From contig JAEYUW010000003.1 of the NCBI GenBank assembly GCA_023432225.1, positions 1 through 55,435 on the forward strand: a stretch of DNA of 55,435 bases, written 5' to 3'. A program made the translations under genes and the position numbers. Source of the stretch: Verrucomicrobiota bacterium (GTDB lineage: Bacteria; Verrucomicrobiota; Verrucomicrobiia; Opitutales; Opitutaceae). Positions 1 to 9,493 of the stretch are shown piece by piece. How positions within the stretch are numbered: position 1 is the first letter of the stretch; each line of letters begins with the position of its first letter. The notes below the pieces were generated by a model. That model had not been told where the DNA came from, searched no databases, and saw only the letters and a program-made list of their open reading frames with translations.

Positions 1-809
1 GGGACGAAGACGAGCGCGTTGATCGTGAGCGGCGCGTCGGCGTTGAAGTGCAGGCGGTAGCGCGGCTCGTCGTGGGCGTGGGCCTGGAACTTGTAGAACT
101 CGGTGTATTCCTCGTCCTTGATCTCGGACTTGTTGCGCAGCCAGAGCGCCTGGACGGTGGTGATTTTCTCGCCGTTGAGCGTGATGGGGAAGCCGACGAA
201 GGCGCTGTAGCGCGTGAGGATTTCCTTGAGCTTCCAGTCCTGAGCGAAGTCGGCGCACTCGTTCTTCAGCTCGACGACGATCTTCGCGCCGCGCTGCTGG
301 TCGGCGACTTCCTCGACTTCGTAGCTGCCGGAGCCGTCGCTGGTCCAGACGTGGCCGGGCGCGTCCTTCTTCCACGAGTGCGAGTAAACCTTCACGGACT
401 TCGCGACCATGAACGCGCTGTAGAAGCCGACGCCGAACTGGCCGATAAGATTGCTGTTCTTCGCGCCGGACTCACCGAGCGCCTTGAGGAACTGCTTCGA
501 ACCGGAGTGCGCGATGGTGCCGAGATTCTTGATCAGCTCGTCGCGCGTCATGCCGATGCCGAAGTCCTGGATCGTGACGGTCTTCGCCTTGTCGTCGGTC
601 GTGATGTTGATCTCGAGCGGCAGGTTGTCGTCGTGGACGTCCTTCTCGGTCAGCTGGAGGTGGCGGAGTTTCTCCAGCGCGTCGGAGGCGTTCGACACGA
701 GCTCGCGCACGAAGATTTCCTTCTCCGTGTAGAGCGAGTGGATGACGATATCGAGCAACTGCTTGATCTCGGCTTGGAACTCGAATTTTTGCGGAGTGGT
801 GGTGGACAT
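1..809 (-). CDS. htpG: Chaperone HtpG (Hsp90 family), 5' part only
   Basis: This is the N-terminal 269 residues of the ATP-dependent cytosolic chaperone HtpG; the rest lies outside the left edge of the window. The GHKL ATPase signature is visible: RELVSNASDALEKLR with the metal-binding Asn at residue 40, the DFGIGM box at 82-87, and the GQFGVGFYS lid/nucleotide loop at 123-131. The start at 809 (MSTTTPQKFEFQ) matches the usual HtpG N-terminus. No Shine-Dalgarno sequence is visible. A terminator-like hairpin and a REPIN-type repeat separate it from the upstream glycosidase gene on the same strand, so it is probably transcribed alone. Identification is secure; only the truncation by the window edge limits the annotation. 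Confidence 0.96.
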   Translation of the reverse strand, partial: MSTTTPQKFEFQAEIKQLLDIVIHSLYTEKEIFVRELVSNASDALEKLRHLQLTEKDVHDDNLPLEINITTDDKAKTVTIQDFGIGMTRDELIKNLGTIAHSGSKQFLKALGESGAKNSNLIGQFGVGFYSAFMVAKSVKVYSHSWKKDAPGHVWTSDGSGSYEVEEVADQQRGAKIVVELKNECADFAQDWKLKEILTRYSAFVGFPITLNGEKITTVQALWLRNKSEIKDEEYTEFYKFQAHAHDEPRYRLHFNADAPLTINALVFV

Positions 810-840
810 GGGAGGGAGGTGTGAGGGTGAAAGGGAGAGT

Positions 841-871
841 GAAAAAACGAAGCCCGCTAGTTTAGCGGGCT
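841..871 (-). terminator. Rho-independent terminator between the GH106 gene and htpG
   Basis: A perfect 9-bp stem (agcccgcta / tagcgggct) with a 3-base loop lies at 851-871. On the minus strand it is followed at once by tcgttttttc. It would stop transcripts coming from the glycosidase gene before htpG. Confidence 0.75.
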
Positions 872-924
872 CTGGAAAAAATCAAGCGGGGGAATGCGGG
901 GCGACGCTGAGGCGCGGTCATTTT

Positions 925-1012
925 GTAGGGCTCGACCTTGTGTCGAGCCTCGCCCTGAGAACGTAGCATGGGCCGCGATCCCGCCGAGGCCTCACGCAAG
1001 GTGAGGCCCTAC
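925..1012. repeat. REPIN-type palindromic repeat, family A (GTAG...CTAC)
   Basis: Two hairpins face each other. GTAG (925-928) is followed by GGCTCGAC-CTTGT-GTCGAGCC (929-949), and GGCCTCAC-GCAAG-GTGAGGCC (988-1008) is followed by CTAC (1009-1012). Stems are 8 bp with 5-base loops. The same two hairpins recur at 16720-16806, about 15.8 kb away. The GTAG tetranucleotide at the foot of a hairpin is the hallmark of REP sequences acted on by RAYT transposases. Confidence 0.85.
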
Positions 1013-1026
1013 AACTCCGTGATCGA

Positions 1027-3639
1027 TCAGCGTAGTTGCAGGTTCGTCAACGGCGCCAAGCGCACCGGGCCGAGCAGGCCGGAGGCGGAGAGGTCCCACG
1101 TCGAGGCGTCGAAGGGCTTGTAGAGGATGTTCACGTAGTTGATCTCGTGCATGATCTTCCAGTCGACGCCGCGCTGGTCCATGTCGCGGATCCGATTGGC
1201 GGCGAGGTTGGTGACCTCAATCTCGAGCACGTTGCGACCTGGCTGGAGGAACTCGCCGACGCGCAGGTGGAAAGGCAGCGACCACGCCACACCGGCGTCG
1301 CGACCGTTGAGACGCACGCGGGCGGTCTCACGGACATCGCCGAGATCGAGGAGCCAGTCCTCGGCGCGGGCGGTGGCGGGCAGGTCGAATTCGAGGCGGT
1401 AGCGCGCGGTGCCGGCGAAACGCTTCGCCTCGGCGTCGCCGATTTCGGTCCAGGATTTCAGGTCGAAGGTTTGGATGGTGGCGGGCAACGCCGGGCCGCC
1501 GCGGAGGAAGTCGATCTGCCAAACGCCCGTCAGGATGATCGGTCCGTCGCTGGGCGCGGTGTAGGTCCACGCGGCGGCGGACGCTTCGGGTTGGCGGCGC
1601 GTGCTCGTGCGCACGATCAGCGACTGGCCGCTGGCGAGCTGAAGATAAACCGCCGCGCGCGGGCCGTCGGCTTTGAGCGCGGCGCGGCCACTGCGGCCCG
1701 TGAGCGGATCGAGGATGAACGCTTCGTCGGCGGCGACGCCGAGCGTCACCCAGCCGTCGAGCGCCTTGGCGCTGAGGTTGGCGAAGAAGTAATCGTGGCC
1801 GAGATCGGTGCGGCGGCGGATGAAACTGACGCCGGCGTCCACGATCGATTCGCGACGCACTTGCTGTGCGAAGGCGGGCGTCGCGAGCAGAGCGTCGGGT
1901 TCAGGGCTGCCGACGACGACGGCGCGCGTGTTGCCGAGGGCGGCGAGCAGCTCTTTGAACGCGGCGCGGCGTTCTTCGAGGCGACCGTAGCCGGGGACGT
2001 CTTCGGGGAGTTGTTGCACGACTACGGTCGCACCGGCGGCGGCGAGCGTCGTGATCTGCCGCAGCGTTTCGACGGGCATGCGGCGTGCGGCGGGGATGAC
2101 GAGGATGCGCGCCGTGTTGCCGCCTGGTGTGCGGAGATGAGGGTTGTTTCGGCCGGCGGTGGACGTCGCGGCGAGTTGCGCGTCGGAGATGTAGTCGAAC
2201 GTGATGCCGCGTTGCTGAAACGCTTGGGCGAGCTGGCCCATGGGCGATTTGGTCAGCCAACTCACGTCGTGCACGCCGAGTTGGTTGATGAGTTTGCCGG
2301 AATCGTTCCAGACGTCGTGCACGGGCCAGTAGAGCAGCACGTCGGTGTCGGGCGCGCCGGCTTGAAGGACGGACTGCACGCGGGCGACGTAGGTGTTGAG
2401 CGCGGCGAGATCGGGCCAGAGCGGGTTGCGGTCGTTGAACTCGGTCGAGGCGTAGAAGAGCCAGCCGGGCCACGGTGCGTCGGCGGGCGAGTAGGCCGTG
2501 CCATGATAGACGATGTGGTTGATGCCCTCGACGAACAGGCGATCGATCTCGGGCTTCATCATCGAGGGCGCTTCCTTCCAGTGCTCGCGCAGCCACGTGA
2601 GCGTCTCGCTCGAGACGAGTTTGCGGCCGGCGACGTGGGCGGCGGACGATGCGACGCGGATGACCAGCGACTCGGGCAAATCCTGGTCGTTGCGCAGTTC
2701 GGCCACGATACGGCGCAGGCCGGGAATCGGGAACGGCGTGGAGCCGAAGACCTCGGTTTCGGGAATGTCGGCGGTCGCGTAGAGATCGAGGATGTTGGCG
2801 GGGGCGCCGTGCGATTGGTTGCGAATGATCCAGCCGCGTTCGCGCGACCATTTTGCCCAGCCTTGCAGATACTCGAGATGCAGCTGCGCAAGCGTGGCGC
2901 GGTAGTCGGCTTTGAGGCGCGCGAGCGTGTCCGGGTCGCAGGGTTTTTGTCCGAGCAACTCGGCGGCGTGGTCGTTCACGTCGTAGCCGTGCATCGCGCG
3001 GAAGCGCTCGGCGACGCCCGGCGTCCAACTGGCGCCGTAGTATTCGTAGGAGTCGTGGAACTGGCCGCGCAGCAGGTCGCGCGGAAGTTTTTCGAAGGCG
3101 GCGCCGAACGGTGCGAGGTAACGGTCGAGCGCGGCGGTGGAGAAGGGATCGAGCACGTTGCCGGCGCCGCCGGGCGCGGCGCGTTTCACCTGCATGCCGG
3201 TGGGTTCGCCGGCGAGGCGGCCGTCCTTGAGCACGAGTTTTTGCGAGGCGTCGCTGGCGGAGACATGCGGGCCGCCGAACGGCCAGCCGGTGCCGGTGGC
3301 CATGTCGACGCCGAGGCCGAGGCGTTTTGCTTCACGGCCGGTGTGGGTGAGAAGCTCCACCCAGCGCGGCGAAAGGAAATCGATGTAGCGCGACTCGTAG
3401 CCGCGTGCGCCGTAGATCGGCGTGATTTCGACACCGCCGAGGCCGGCGGCCGCGAATGACTCGAGTTCGCGCGTGAGGTTTTTCTCGTCGACGCCGCTGC
3501 CCGGCCACCACCAGCGGACCCACGGTTTGTTCTCGCGCGTCGGCTCGGGCCAAGTGGCGAGCGGGGCGGCGGTCGAGACGACGAGCGACGCGACGAAGAG
3601 GGAGAGGCAGGCGAGCACAGCGCGAGAGTGAGCATTCAT
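1027..3639 (-). CDS. Secreted glycoside hydrolase, GH106 (alpha-L-rhamnosidase) type
   Basis: The protein of about 870 aa matches the GH106 / Glyco_hydro_106 alpha-L-rhamnosidase family, which removes rhamnose from pectic and other polysaccharides. The start at 3639 (MNAHSRAVLACLSLF) gives a clean signal peptide of about 25 residues; an in-frame start 17 codons upstream would spoil it. The mature N-terminus shows the family opening PWVRWWWPGSGVDEKNLTRE and GLGGVEITPIYG, then a long catalytic region. The end is a jelly-roll, galactose-binding-like domain (WLLDLGDVRETARVRLNGRD, then GRNVLEIEVTNLAANRIRD). It is somewhat shorter than many family members (around 1000 aa or more). It lies between a terminator on each side and appears monocistronic. 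Substrate is inferred from family and from the pectate lyases at 33-42 kb. Confidence 0.88.
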   Translation of the reverse strand: MNAHSRAVLACLSLFVASLVVSTAAPLATWPEPTRENKPWVRWWWPGSGVDEKNLTRELESFAAAGLGGVEITPIYGARGYESRYIDFLSPRWVELLTHTGREAKRLGLGVDMATGTGWPFGGPHVSASDASQKLVLKDGRLAGEPTGMQVKRAAPGGAGNVLDPFSTAALDRYLAPFGAAFEKLPRDLLRGQFHDSYEYYGASWTPGVAERFRAMHGYDVNDHAAELLGQKPCDPDTLARLKADYRATLAQLHLEYLQGWAKWSRERGWIIRNQSHGAPANILDLYATADIPETEVFGSTPFPIPGLRRIVAELRNDQDLPESLVIRVASSAAHVAGRKLVSSETLTWLREHWKEAPSMMKPEIDRLFVEGINHIVYHGTAYSPADAPWPGWLFYASTEFNDRNPLWPDLAALNTYVARVQSVLQAGAPDTDVLLYWPVHDVWNDSGKLINQLGVHDVSWLTKSPMGQLAQAFQQRGITFDYISDAQLAATSTAGRNNPHLRTPGGNTARILVIPAARRMPVETLRQITTLAAAGATVVVQQLPEDVPGYGRLEERRAAFKELLAALGNTRAVVVGSPEPDALLATPAFAQQVRRESIVDAGVSFIRRRTDLGHDYFFANLSAKALDGWVTLGVAADEAFILDPLTGRSGRAALKADGPRAAVYLQLASGQSLIVRTSTRRQPEASAAAWTYTAPSDGPIILTGVWQIDFLRGGPALPATIQTFDLKSWTEIGDAEAKRFAGTARYRLEFDLPATARAEDWLLDLGDVRETARVRLNGRDAGVAWSLPFHLRVGEFLQPGRNVLEIEVTNLAANRIRDMDQRGVDWKIMHEINYVNILYKPFDASTWDLSASGLLGPVRLAPLTNLQLR

Positions 3640-3720
3640 GGGGTGCGGGGCAGCGGCGAGCATTGCGCCAGATTCGCAGGCGCGGCTCAAGCGGACGCGC
3701 GCCGGTTCTGACTGAACGAA

Positions 3721-3749
3721 ATAAAAACGCCGCCCGGTCCGGAGCGGCG
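3721..3749 (-). terminator. Rho-independent terminator after the NSS/MetS operon
   Basis: The stem CGCCGC (3728-3733) / GCGGCG (3744-3749) is followed on the minus strand by tttttatttc. It lies downstream of the small MetS-like gene ending at 3866 and upstream of the glycosidase gene. Confidence 0.8.
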
Positions 3750-3771
3750 CAAGGCGGGTGACGATGCGTGA

Positions 3772-3838
3772 GTAGGGCCAGTCTTTGACTGGTCCAAACG
3801 ACTGACGATGCGGGGAGCCGGTTGGAAACCGGCCCTAC
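3772..3838. repeat. REPIN-type palindromic repeat, family B (GTAG...CTAC)
   Basis: GTAG (3772-3775) is followed by the hairpin GGCCAGTC-ttt-GACTGGTCC. The second hairpin, GCCGGTT-gg-AAACCGGC, ends in CTAC at 3835-3838. Its architecture matches the copies at 925 and 16720, but the stem sequences differ. Confidence 0.75.
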
Positions 3839-3865
3839 ACCCAAGGGCGGCGATGCGGTGAGGCG

Positions 3866-4021
3866 TCAGCGTTGCTCGGTTTCGTCCTCGTGGACGGGCT
3901 CGATGTGGCCGAGGTCGTGGTCGGGTTTGTGGCCGCGCAGCACGCGGCTCATGGTCCAGACGCAGAGCAGCGTGACGCCGCCTACGGAGACGATCATCGT
4001 AATCCAGCCGGCGGTGGTCAT
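3866..4021 (-). CDS. MetS-like small subunit of the NSS transporter
   Basis: A 51-residue protein: a single membrane helix (MTTAGWITMIVSVGGVTLLCVW), then a short polar tail rich in Asp, Glu and His. Its ATG overlaps the TGA of the transporter gene by 4 bases (ATGA, 4018-4021), so the two are translationally coupled. Small one-helix proteins of this kind encoded directly after an NSS-family transporter are known as MetS, from the Corynebacterium methionine/alanine transporter MetPS, where the small subunit is needed for transport. The role here is inferred from position, size and topology. A terminator follows. Confidence 0.8.
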   Translation of the reverse strand: MTTAGWITMIVSVGGVTLLCVWTMSRVLRGHKPDHDLGHIEPVHEDETEQR

Positions 4022-5631
4022 GGTGCGAGAGTGGGTTTGGCCGGCTGATCGCGTTTGGCCCAGCGCTCGCCGGCGAGGTGGATCAGGAGGGCGGTGTAGG
4101 CGCCGAGCAGGATGATGAACATTACCGCGAGGCGCGCGACGTTGTTGGGATTCGTGCCGACGAGGTCGGTAATGTAGCCGGACGGCGTGAACTCGGCGGC
4201 CGTGAAGCTCAGGTTCCAGCCGAAGGCGTTTTTCAGGACGAACGTGACGAGAATCAGCAGCAGGAATGTCGGCGTGAGGTAACGCCACACCGGCTTGATC
4301 AGCGCGGGCAACGCGATCTCTGCACCGCGTCGCGCTTCCTGGTAACCGTGCTCCACGCCGCGCACCCAGGAGAACACGATGATCATGAGCGTGCCTTGCA
4401 GAAAGATCGCGACGGTCCCGATCCAGAAGTCGATCGTGTCGAGCGCCTTCAAATCCTTGCTGAACCACCACACGAGCATCGTCCCGACCGCGGTGACGAA
4501 TCCGAGGAGCGCGACCGAGGATTTGCGCTGCAGTCCGAGTCCTTCCTCGAGAAACGCGATGCCCGGCTGCAGCATTGAGAGCGAGCTGGTGACCGCGGCG
4601 AGGAACAGCAGGAGGAAAAACATGAAGGCGAAGAGCGACCCGAGCGGCATGTGCGCGAACACATTGGGCAGCACCTGAAACGCCAGGCCGAACGTGCCGC
4701 CACCCACCGCGGCGGCGCCGAAGAACACGAACGCCGCCGGCACGGTGATGAGACCGCCGAGTCCGACTTCGCAGAATTCGTTGGCGGCGGTGGCGGTCAA
4801 GCCGCTGAGCACCACGTCGTCCTTCGGCTTGAGATAGCTCGCGTAGTTGATGATCACGCCGAAGCCGACCGAGAGCGTGAAGAAAATCTGCCCGGCGGCG
4901 GCGAGCCACAGCTGCGGGTCCTTCAAGCGCTGCCAGTCGCCGGGATTCCACATCTGACCGAGGCCGTTGAGCAGGCTTTGGTCCGGCTTCGTCGGGTCAG
5001 GCGTGCCGAGCGTGAGCACGCGGGCGAGAATGATGAAGGCGAGCACGATCAGCACCGGCAGGCCGTAGGTGCAGACCTTTTCGATGCCCTTCGAGAGACC
5101 GCGGTAGATGTAGTAGAAGTTGAGCAGAAAAACGACCGCGAGCCAGAAGCCCGCCGCATCGAGTCCGAAGTGAAACGCCGAGCCGTCGGCCGCGACGCCG
5201 GTGAATGCCGCAAAATAGCCCGAGTAATCGAAGCCCTTCTTCGCGAGATCGCCGCTCAGTGCCTGCCACGCATAGCCGAGGCACCACGCCTCGATCACGA
5301 CGTAGTAGCAATACACGCCGACCGGCACGAGCACGCCGAGCAAGCCGAGGTATTTCGCCCACGGACGACCGAGCAACACGTGGAAAATGCCCGGCGAGGA
5401 ATGATAGCCGCGTGCGCCTCCCTCGCGGCCCATCGTCCATTCGGCCCAGCAGATGGGAATGCCGATGAGCACCATCGATGTGAAGTAGGCGACCATGAAC
5501 GGCCCGCCGCCGTATTGCGCGGCGAGACCGGGGAAGCGCAGGAAGTTGCCCAAGCCGACCGCGCTGCCGGCGACCGCGAGGATCACACCCAGACGCGAAC
5601 TCCAGGCCTCCTTCGGAGGGGTATCTGCCAT
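4018..5631 (-). CDS. Neurotransmitter:sodium symporter (NSS/SNF) family, LeuT-like
   Basis: A 537-aa polytopic inner-membrane protein with about 12 predicted helices. Helix 1 carries the unwound Na+/substrate-binding motif AGSAVGLGNFLRFP, followed by QYGGGPF and IPICWAEWTMGREGG, nearly as in LeuT. Family members import amino acids with Na+. The start at 5631 (MADTPPKEAWSSRLG) is preferred over an in-frame ATG 13 codons upstream because the N-terminus then matches family length. The stop codon overlaps the start of the MetS-like gene, making a two-gene operon that closes with a strong terminator. Methionine or another neutral amino acid is a plausible substrate by analogy to MetPS, but it cannot be read from the sequence. 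Confidence 0.93.
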   Translation of the reverse strand: MADTPPKEAWSSRLGVILAVAGSAVGLGNFLRFPGLAAQYGGGPFMVAYFTSMVLIGIPICWAEWTMGREGGARGYHSSPGIFHVLLGRPWAKYLGLLGVLVPVGVYCYYVVIEAWCLGYAWQALSGDLAKKGFDYSGYFAAFTGVAADGSAFHFGLDAAGFWLAVVFLLNFYYIYRGLSKGIEKVCTYGLPVLIVLAFIILARVLTLGTPDPTKPDQSLLNGLGQMWNPGDWQRLKDPQLWLAAAGQIFFTLSVGFGVIINYASYLKPKDDVVLSGLTATAANEFCEVGLGGLITVPAAFVFFGAAAVGGGTFGLAFQVLPNVFAHMPLGSLFAFMFFLLLFLAAVTSSLSMLQPGIAFLEEGLGLQRKSSVALLGFVTAVGTMLVWWFSKDLKALDTIDFWIGTVAIFLQGTLMIIVFSWVRGVEHGYQEARRGAEIALPALIKPVWRYLTPTFLLLILVTFVLKNAFGWNLSFTAAEFTPSGYITDLVGTNPNNVARLAVMFIILLGAYTALLIHLAGERWAKRDQPAKPTLAP

Positions 5632-5910
5632 AAGTGCGCGCGATGAAAGGCGAAGCCCTCGCGCGGGCAAACCCCAAGTTGTCCGAGCGTGCGAAGCGGC
5701 GTGTCAGCCGCGTGTGCATCGCCATTCGCACCTGCCGCTTCAAGGTGGTCGTCGCCGTCCCGGCGACGACGCGAACGTCGTTGGCGGCAGCGTGCGCGAA
5801 AGGCGCCACTGGGACAGCGGCGCCCCCTTTGCCCGCGTGCGGTCTGCGACGAAGCGATGAACGCGCCGCGTCAGGCTCGCGATGGCGAACCAGGGTGCGA
5901 CGCCGGCGCG
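5632..5910. other. Intergenic region with terminator-like hairpins, no gene seen
   Basis: This 279-base gap lies between the liv operon (ends 5911, minus) and the NSS gene (starts 5631, minus). It holds a 10-bp perfect stem, GTCGTCGCCG-tcc-CGGCGACGAC (5748-5770), and a second inverted GGCGCC pair (5802-5824) followed on the minus strand by TTTCGC. Either could end the liv transcript, although neither has a strong T-tract. No convincing small gene is present. Confidence 0.5.
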
Positions 5911-6616
<706 letters not shown>

Positions 6617-6618
<2 letters not shown>

Positions 6619-6724
6619 TTTCGATTTGGGATTCTCGATTTTCGATTGGGCAGGAGTCACGACAGATTGGCCCGGCTGTCGCAGCCGCTAATCCAAAATC
6701 GAGAATCGAGAATCGAAAATTGCA
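6617..6724. repeat. Inverted repeat of ATTCTCGATT-like units between livG and livF
   Basis: The left arm (6617-6647) and right arm (6690-6724) are imperfect inverted copies of a tract built from TTCGATT / CTCGATT units. The region is AT-richer than its surroundings and fills the whole livG-livF spacer, reaching the livF start codon. It looks like an inserted repeat element inside an operon. Confidence 0.65.
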
Positions 6725-7549
6725 TCAGTGGTGCGACAACGATGTCGCGTGGTCCTCGCCGAGATAGGCTTCGATGACCTTCGGGTCGGACTGGATTTGC
6801 GCGGGCGAGCCGTCGGCGATCTTCACGCCGTAATCAAGCACGCCGATGCGCGAGCAGCAGCCCATCACGACGCGCATCGAGTGCTCGACGAGCAGGATCG
6901 AGAGCTTGAATTCGCGATGGACGCGCTGGATCAGCTCCACGAGCGCGACTTTTTCGCTCGGGTTCATGCCGGCGGCCGGTTCGTCCAACAGCAGCAGGCG
7001 CGGACGCGTGGCGAGGCAGCGCACGATTTCGAGGCGACGCTGTTCGCCGTAGGGAAGGCTCGTGGCGCCGGCATCGCGGAAGCGGCGCAGGTTGAAAATC
7101 TCGAGCAACTCGTCGGCGCGTTGGGTGAGCGCGGCCTCTTCCTCGCGATGGCGGCGCAGGCGGATCAGCGATTGGAGCGGCGAGTTGGCGCGGTGCAGGT
7201 TCATCGCGACGCGCACGTTGTCGAGCACGCTCAGGCTGCGGAAAAGCCGGATGTTTTGAAACGTGCGCGCGATGCCCAGCTCGGCGCGGGCGAACGGTGG
7301 CCGGCCGGCGAGGTCTTGGCCGCAAAAGCGCACGGCGCCCTCGGTCGGCGCGTAGACGCCGGTGATCAGGTTGAAGACGGTGGTTTTCCCTGCGCCGTTT
7401 GGGCCGATCAGGCCGATGAGCTCGCCCTCGTTGATGGCGAAATCCACGGCGTTGACCGCGGTCAGGCCACCGAAGCGGATCGTGACGCGATCGAGTTGGA
7501 GAATGGGCGTGGCGCCCGGCGGCGCGGGCGAGGCGAGGGGCGCGCTCAC
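6725..7549 (-). CDS. livG: Branched-chain amino acid ABC transporter ATPase LivG
   Basis: A 274-aa ABC ATPase with Walker A GPNGAGKTT, the LivG-specific ARTFQNIRLF Q-loop region, the degenerate signature LPYGEQRRLEI, and Walker B LLLLDEPAAGMNPSE, which is the LivG form. It pairs with LivF to power import. Its ATG overlaps the livM stop by 4 bases (7546-7549), so they are coupled. The C-terminal GSPAQIQSDPKVIEAYLGED is characteristic. The first 16 residues (Ala/Pro-rich) are an unusual extension. Confidence 0.95.
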   Translation of the reverse strand: MSAPLASPAPPGATPILQLDRVTIRFGGLTAVNAVDFAINEGELIGLIGPNGAGKTTVFNLITGVYAPTEGAVRFCGQDLAGRPPFARAELGIARTFQNIRLFRSLSVLDNVRVAMNLHRANSPLQSLIRLRRHREEEAALTQRADELLEIFNLRRFRDAGATSLPYGEQRRLEIVRCLATRPRLLLLDEPAAGMNPSEKVALVELIQRVHREFKLSILLVEHSMRVVMGCCSRIGVLDYGVKIADGSPAQIQSDPKVIEAYLGEDHATSLSHH

Positions 7550-8493
7550 GACTTCGCCTTTCTGCGCTGAAAGTTGAACAGCCCTTCGGGACGCACGAGC
7601 ATCAGCACCACCAGCAGGAGCGAGTAGACGATCATGCGGTAGTCGGAAAACTCGCGCAGCAGCTCCGGCAGCAAGGTGAGCAGCACGGCGGCGAGGATCA
7701 CGCCGATGGTGTTGCCCATGCCGCCAAGGATGACCATCACGACGATCTCGATCGATTTCGTGAAATCGAAACCCGTCGCGGAAATCGTCTGCTTGAAGTG
7801 GCCGTAGAGTCCGCCCGCGACGCCGGCAAAAAACGCGCCGACGACAAACGCCACGATCTTGTAGCGCGTCGTGTTGAGGCCGACCGCTTCGGCGGCGATC
7901 TCGTCGTCGTGCGTGGCGAGGAAGCCGCGGCCATACGTCGAGTGCACGAGGCAGTGGATCGTGAAGATCGTCACCGCCGCCGCGGCGAGGACCCAGAAGA
8001 TCGTCGTGTAGGCGGGAATGCCATTGAGACCGAGCGCGCCGCCGAGCGGTTCGCAGTTCTGGAAAACGACGCGGATGATTTCACCGAAACCGAGCGTGAC
8101 GATCGCGAGGTAGTCGCCGCGCAGCCGCAGCGACGGGATGCCGACGAGCAGCCCCGTGAAGGCTGCGCTGACGCCGCCCGCGATGAGTGCACCGAGGAAG
8201 AGCGCCTGTTGTTGCCACGCGCTGCCGCCGTCTTCGCCGAGCAACTTCGGACCGAGAAACATCGTGACGGAGGCGGAAAGGTAGGCGCCGACCGACATGA
8301 AGCCGGCGTGTCCGAGCGAGAATTGTCCCGTGAAGCCGTTCACGAGATTCAGGCTCACGGCGAGGATGACGGCGATGCCGACACCGACCGCGACATCGAG
8401 GTGGTAAGGATCGATGCGCTCCGCGTTGGCGGAAAGAATCCACGCGACGACCAGCGCGGCGAGCAAGCTGAGGAGCGGGCGCGGCAGTTTCAT
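7546..8493 (-). CDS. livM: Branched-chain amino acid ABC transporter permease LivM
   Basis: A 315-aa inner-membrane permease of the LivM type. It has the family motifs NLVNGFTGQFSLGHAGFMSVG, LRGDYLAIVTLGFGEIIR, and GGMGNTIGV near the C-terminus, and about 8-10 hydrophobic segments. LivM and LivH form the transmembrane channel of the HAAT-family importer. It begins 1 base after livH ends (8495) and its stop overlaps livG, consistent with one polycistronic transcript. Confidence 0.95.
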   Translation of the reverse strand: MKLPRPLLSLLAALVVAWILSANAERIDPYHLDVAVGVGIAVILAVSLNLVNGFTGQFSLGHAGFMSVGAYLSASVTMFLGPKLLGEDGGSAWQQQALFLGALIAGGVSAAFTGLLVGIPSLRLRGDYLAIVTLGFGEIIRVVFQNCEPLGGALGLNGIPAYTTIFWVLAAAAVTIFTIHCLVHSTYGRGFLATHDDEIAAEAVGLNTTRYKIVAFVVGAFFAGVAGGLYGHFKQTISATGFDFTKSIEIVVMVILGGMGNTIGVILAAVLLTLLPELLREFSDYRMIVYSLLLVVLMLVRPEGLFNFQRRKAKS

Positions 8494-8494
8494 G

Positions 8495-9385
8495 TCAGAC
8501 CTTCTCCTTCACGTGGCGCCCGAGCAGGCCGGCGGGGCGGAAGAGCAGGATCAGGATCAGCAGCGTGAACGCGATGGCGTCCTTGTAGGTGGACCACTCG
8601 CTGCCGTTCACGAAGGTCTCGACCACTCCCAGCAGCAACCCGCCGAGCGCGGCGCCCGGGATGTTGCCGATGCCGCCGAGCACCGCGGCGACGAACGCTT
8701 TCAAACCCGGCAGCACGCCCATCAGCGGATCGATCGACGGGTAATTGAGCGCGTAGAGGATGCCGCCCGCCGCCGCCAGGGCCGAGCCGAGCGCGAAGGT
8801 GAACGAGATAACGTAGTCGTTGTTGATGCCGACGAGCGACGCGGCCTGCTTGTTCATCGAGACGGCGCGCATCGCGGTGCCGATTTTTGTGCGCATCACG
8901 ATGAAGCGCAGCGCGAACAACAGCACCAGCGTGACGCCGATCACGACGAGCTGGTTGCTCGAGATGAAAACGCCGCCGAGGTCGAACGTCGCGACCGGGA
9001 AGAGCTCCGGGAACGCGCGCGGCGTGGCGCCGAAGACGTATTGCCCGACGTTTTGCAGCAGGAGCGAAATGCCGATGGCGGTGATGAGCACGTTCAGCGT
9101 CGGGCCGTTGCGCAGCGGACGGTAGGCGAGCCGCTCGATGATCACGCCGAGCACGGCGCACGCGATCATCGCGAGGACGAGCGCGGCGAGTCCGCCCCAG
9201 ATCGAGCCGGCGGGCACGATCTGGCCGGCGTAGTAGCCGACGAACGCTCCGACCATGAAGATGTCAGCGTGCGCGAAATTGATGAAGCGCAGCACGCCGT
9301 AAACCATCGTGTAACCCAGCGCGATGAGCGCGAAGATCGCGCCGAGCGAGATGCCGTTGAGCAGTTGTTGAAGAAATTCGGTCAA
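8495..9385 (-). CDS. livH: Branched-chain amino acid ABC transporter permease LivH
   Basis: A 296-aa inner-membrane permease. It starts with the classic LivH N-terminus (FLQQLLNGISLGAIFALIAL, GYTMVYGVLRFINFAHAD) and carries NKQAASLVGIN and GGIGNIPGAALGG. It partners with LivM. About 108 bases separate it from the upstream binding-protein gene, with no terminator evident in that gap, so co-transcription with the two binding proteins is likely. Confidence 0.95.
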   Translation of the reverse strand: MTEFLQQLLNGISLGAIFALIALGYTMVYGVLRFINFAHADIFMVGAFVGYYAGQIVPAGSIWGGLAALVLAMIACAVLGVIIERLAYRPLRNGPTLNVLITAIGISLLLQNVGQYVFGATPRAFPELFPVATFDLGGVFISSNQLVVIGVTLVLLFALRFIVMRTKIGTAMRAVSMNKQAASLVGINNDYVISFTFALGSALAAAGGILYALNYPSIDPLMGVLPGLKAFVAAVLGGIGNIPGAALGGLLLGVVETFVNGSEWSTYKDAIAFTLLILILLFRPAGLLGRHVKEKV

Positions 9386-9493
9386 AGCTAGGAGCCGGTG
9401 TTGGAAAGCGAGACGGAGCGGTAAGCGGGAATCGGGCCGCCGTCCGCGGTTTCGCGAGCGACGGCGTCGGAGTTTATCTTTCCTGCGCCTCGC

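Noticed and set aside
1036..3459. A very long open frame on the plus strand opposite the GH106 gene (about 800 codons)
   Set aside because: It is rich in Arg, Gly, Ala, Glu and Val in the pattern produced by reading GC-rich genes backwards, has no recognisable domain, and the opposite strand encodes a clear family member.
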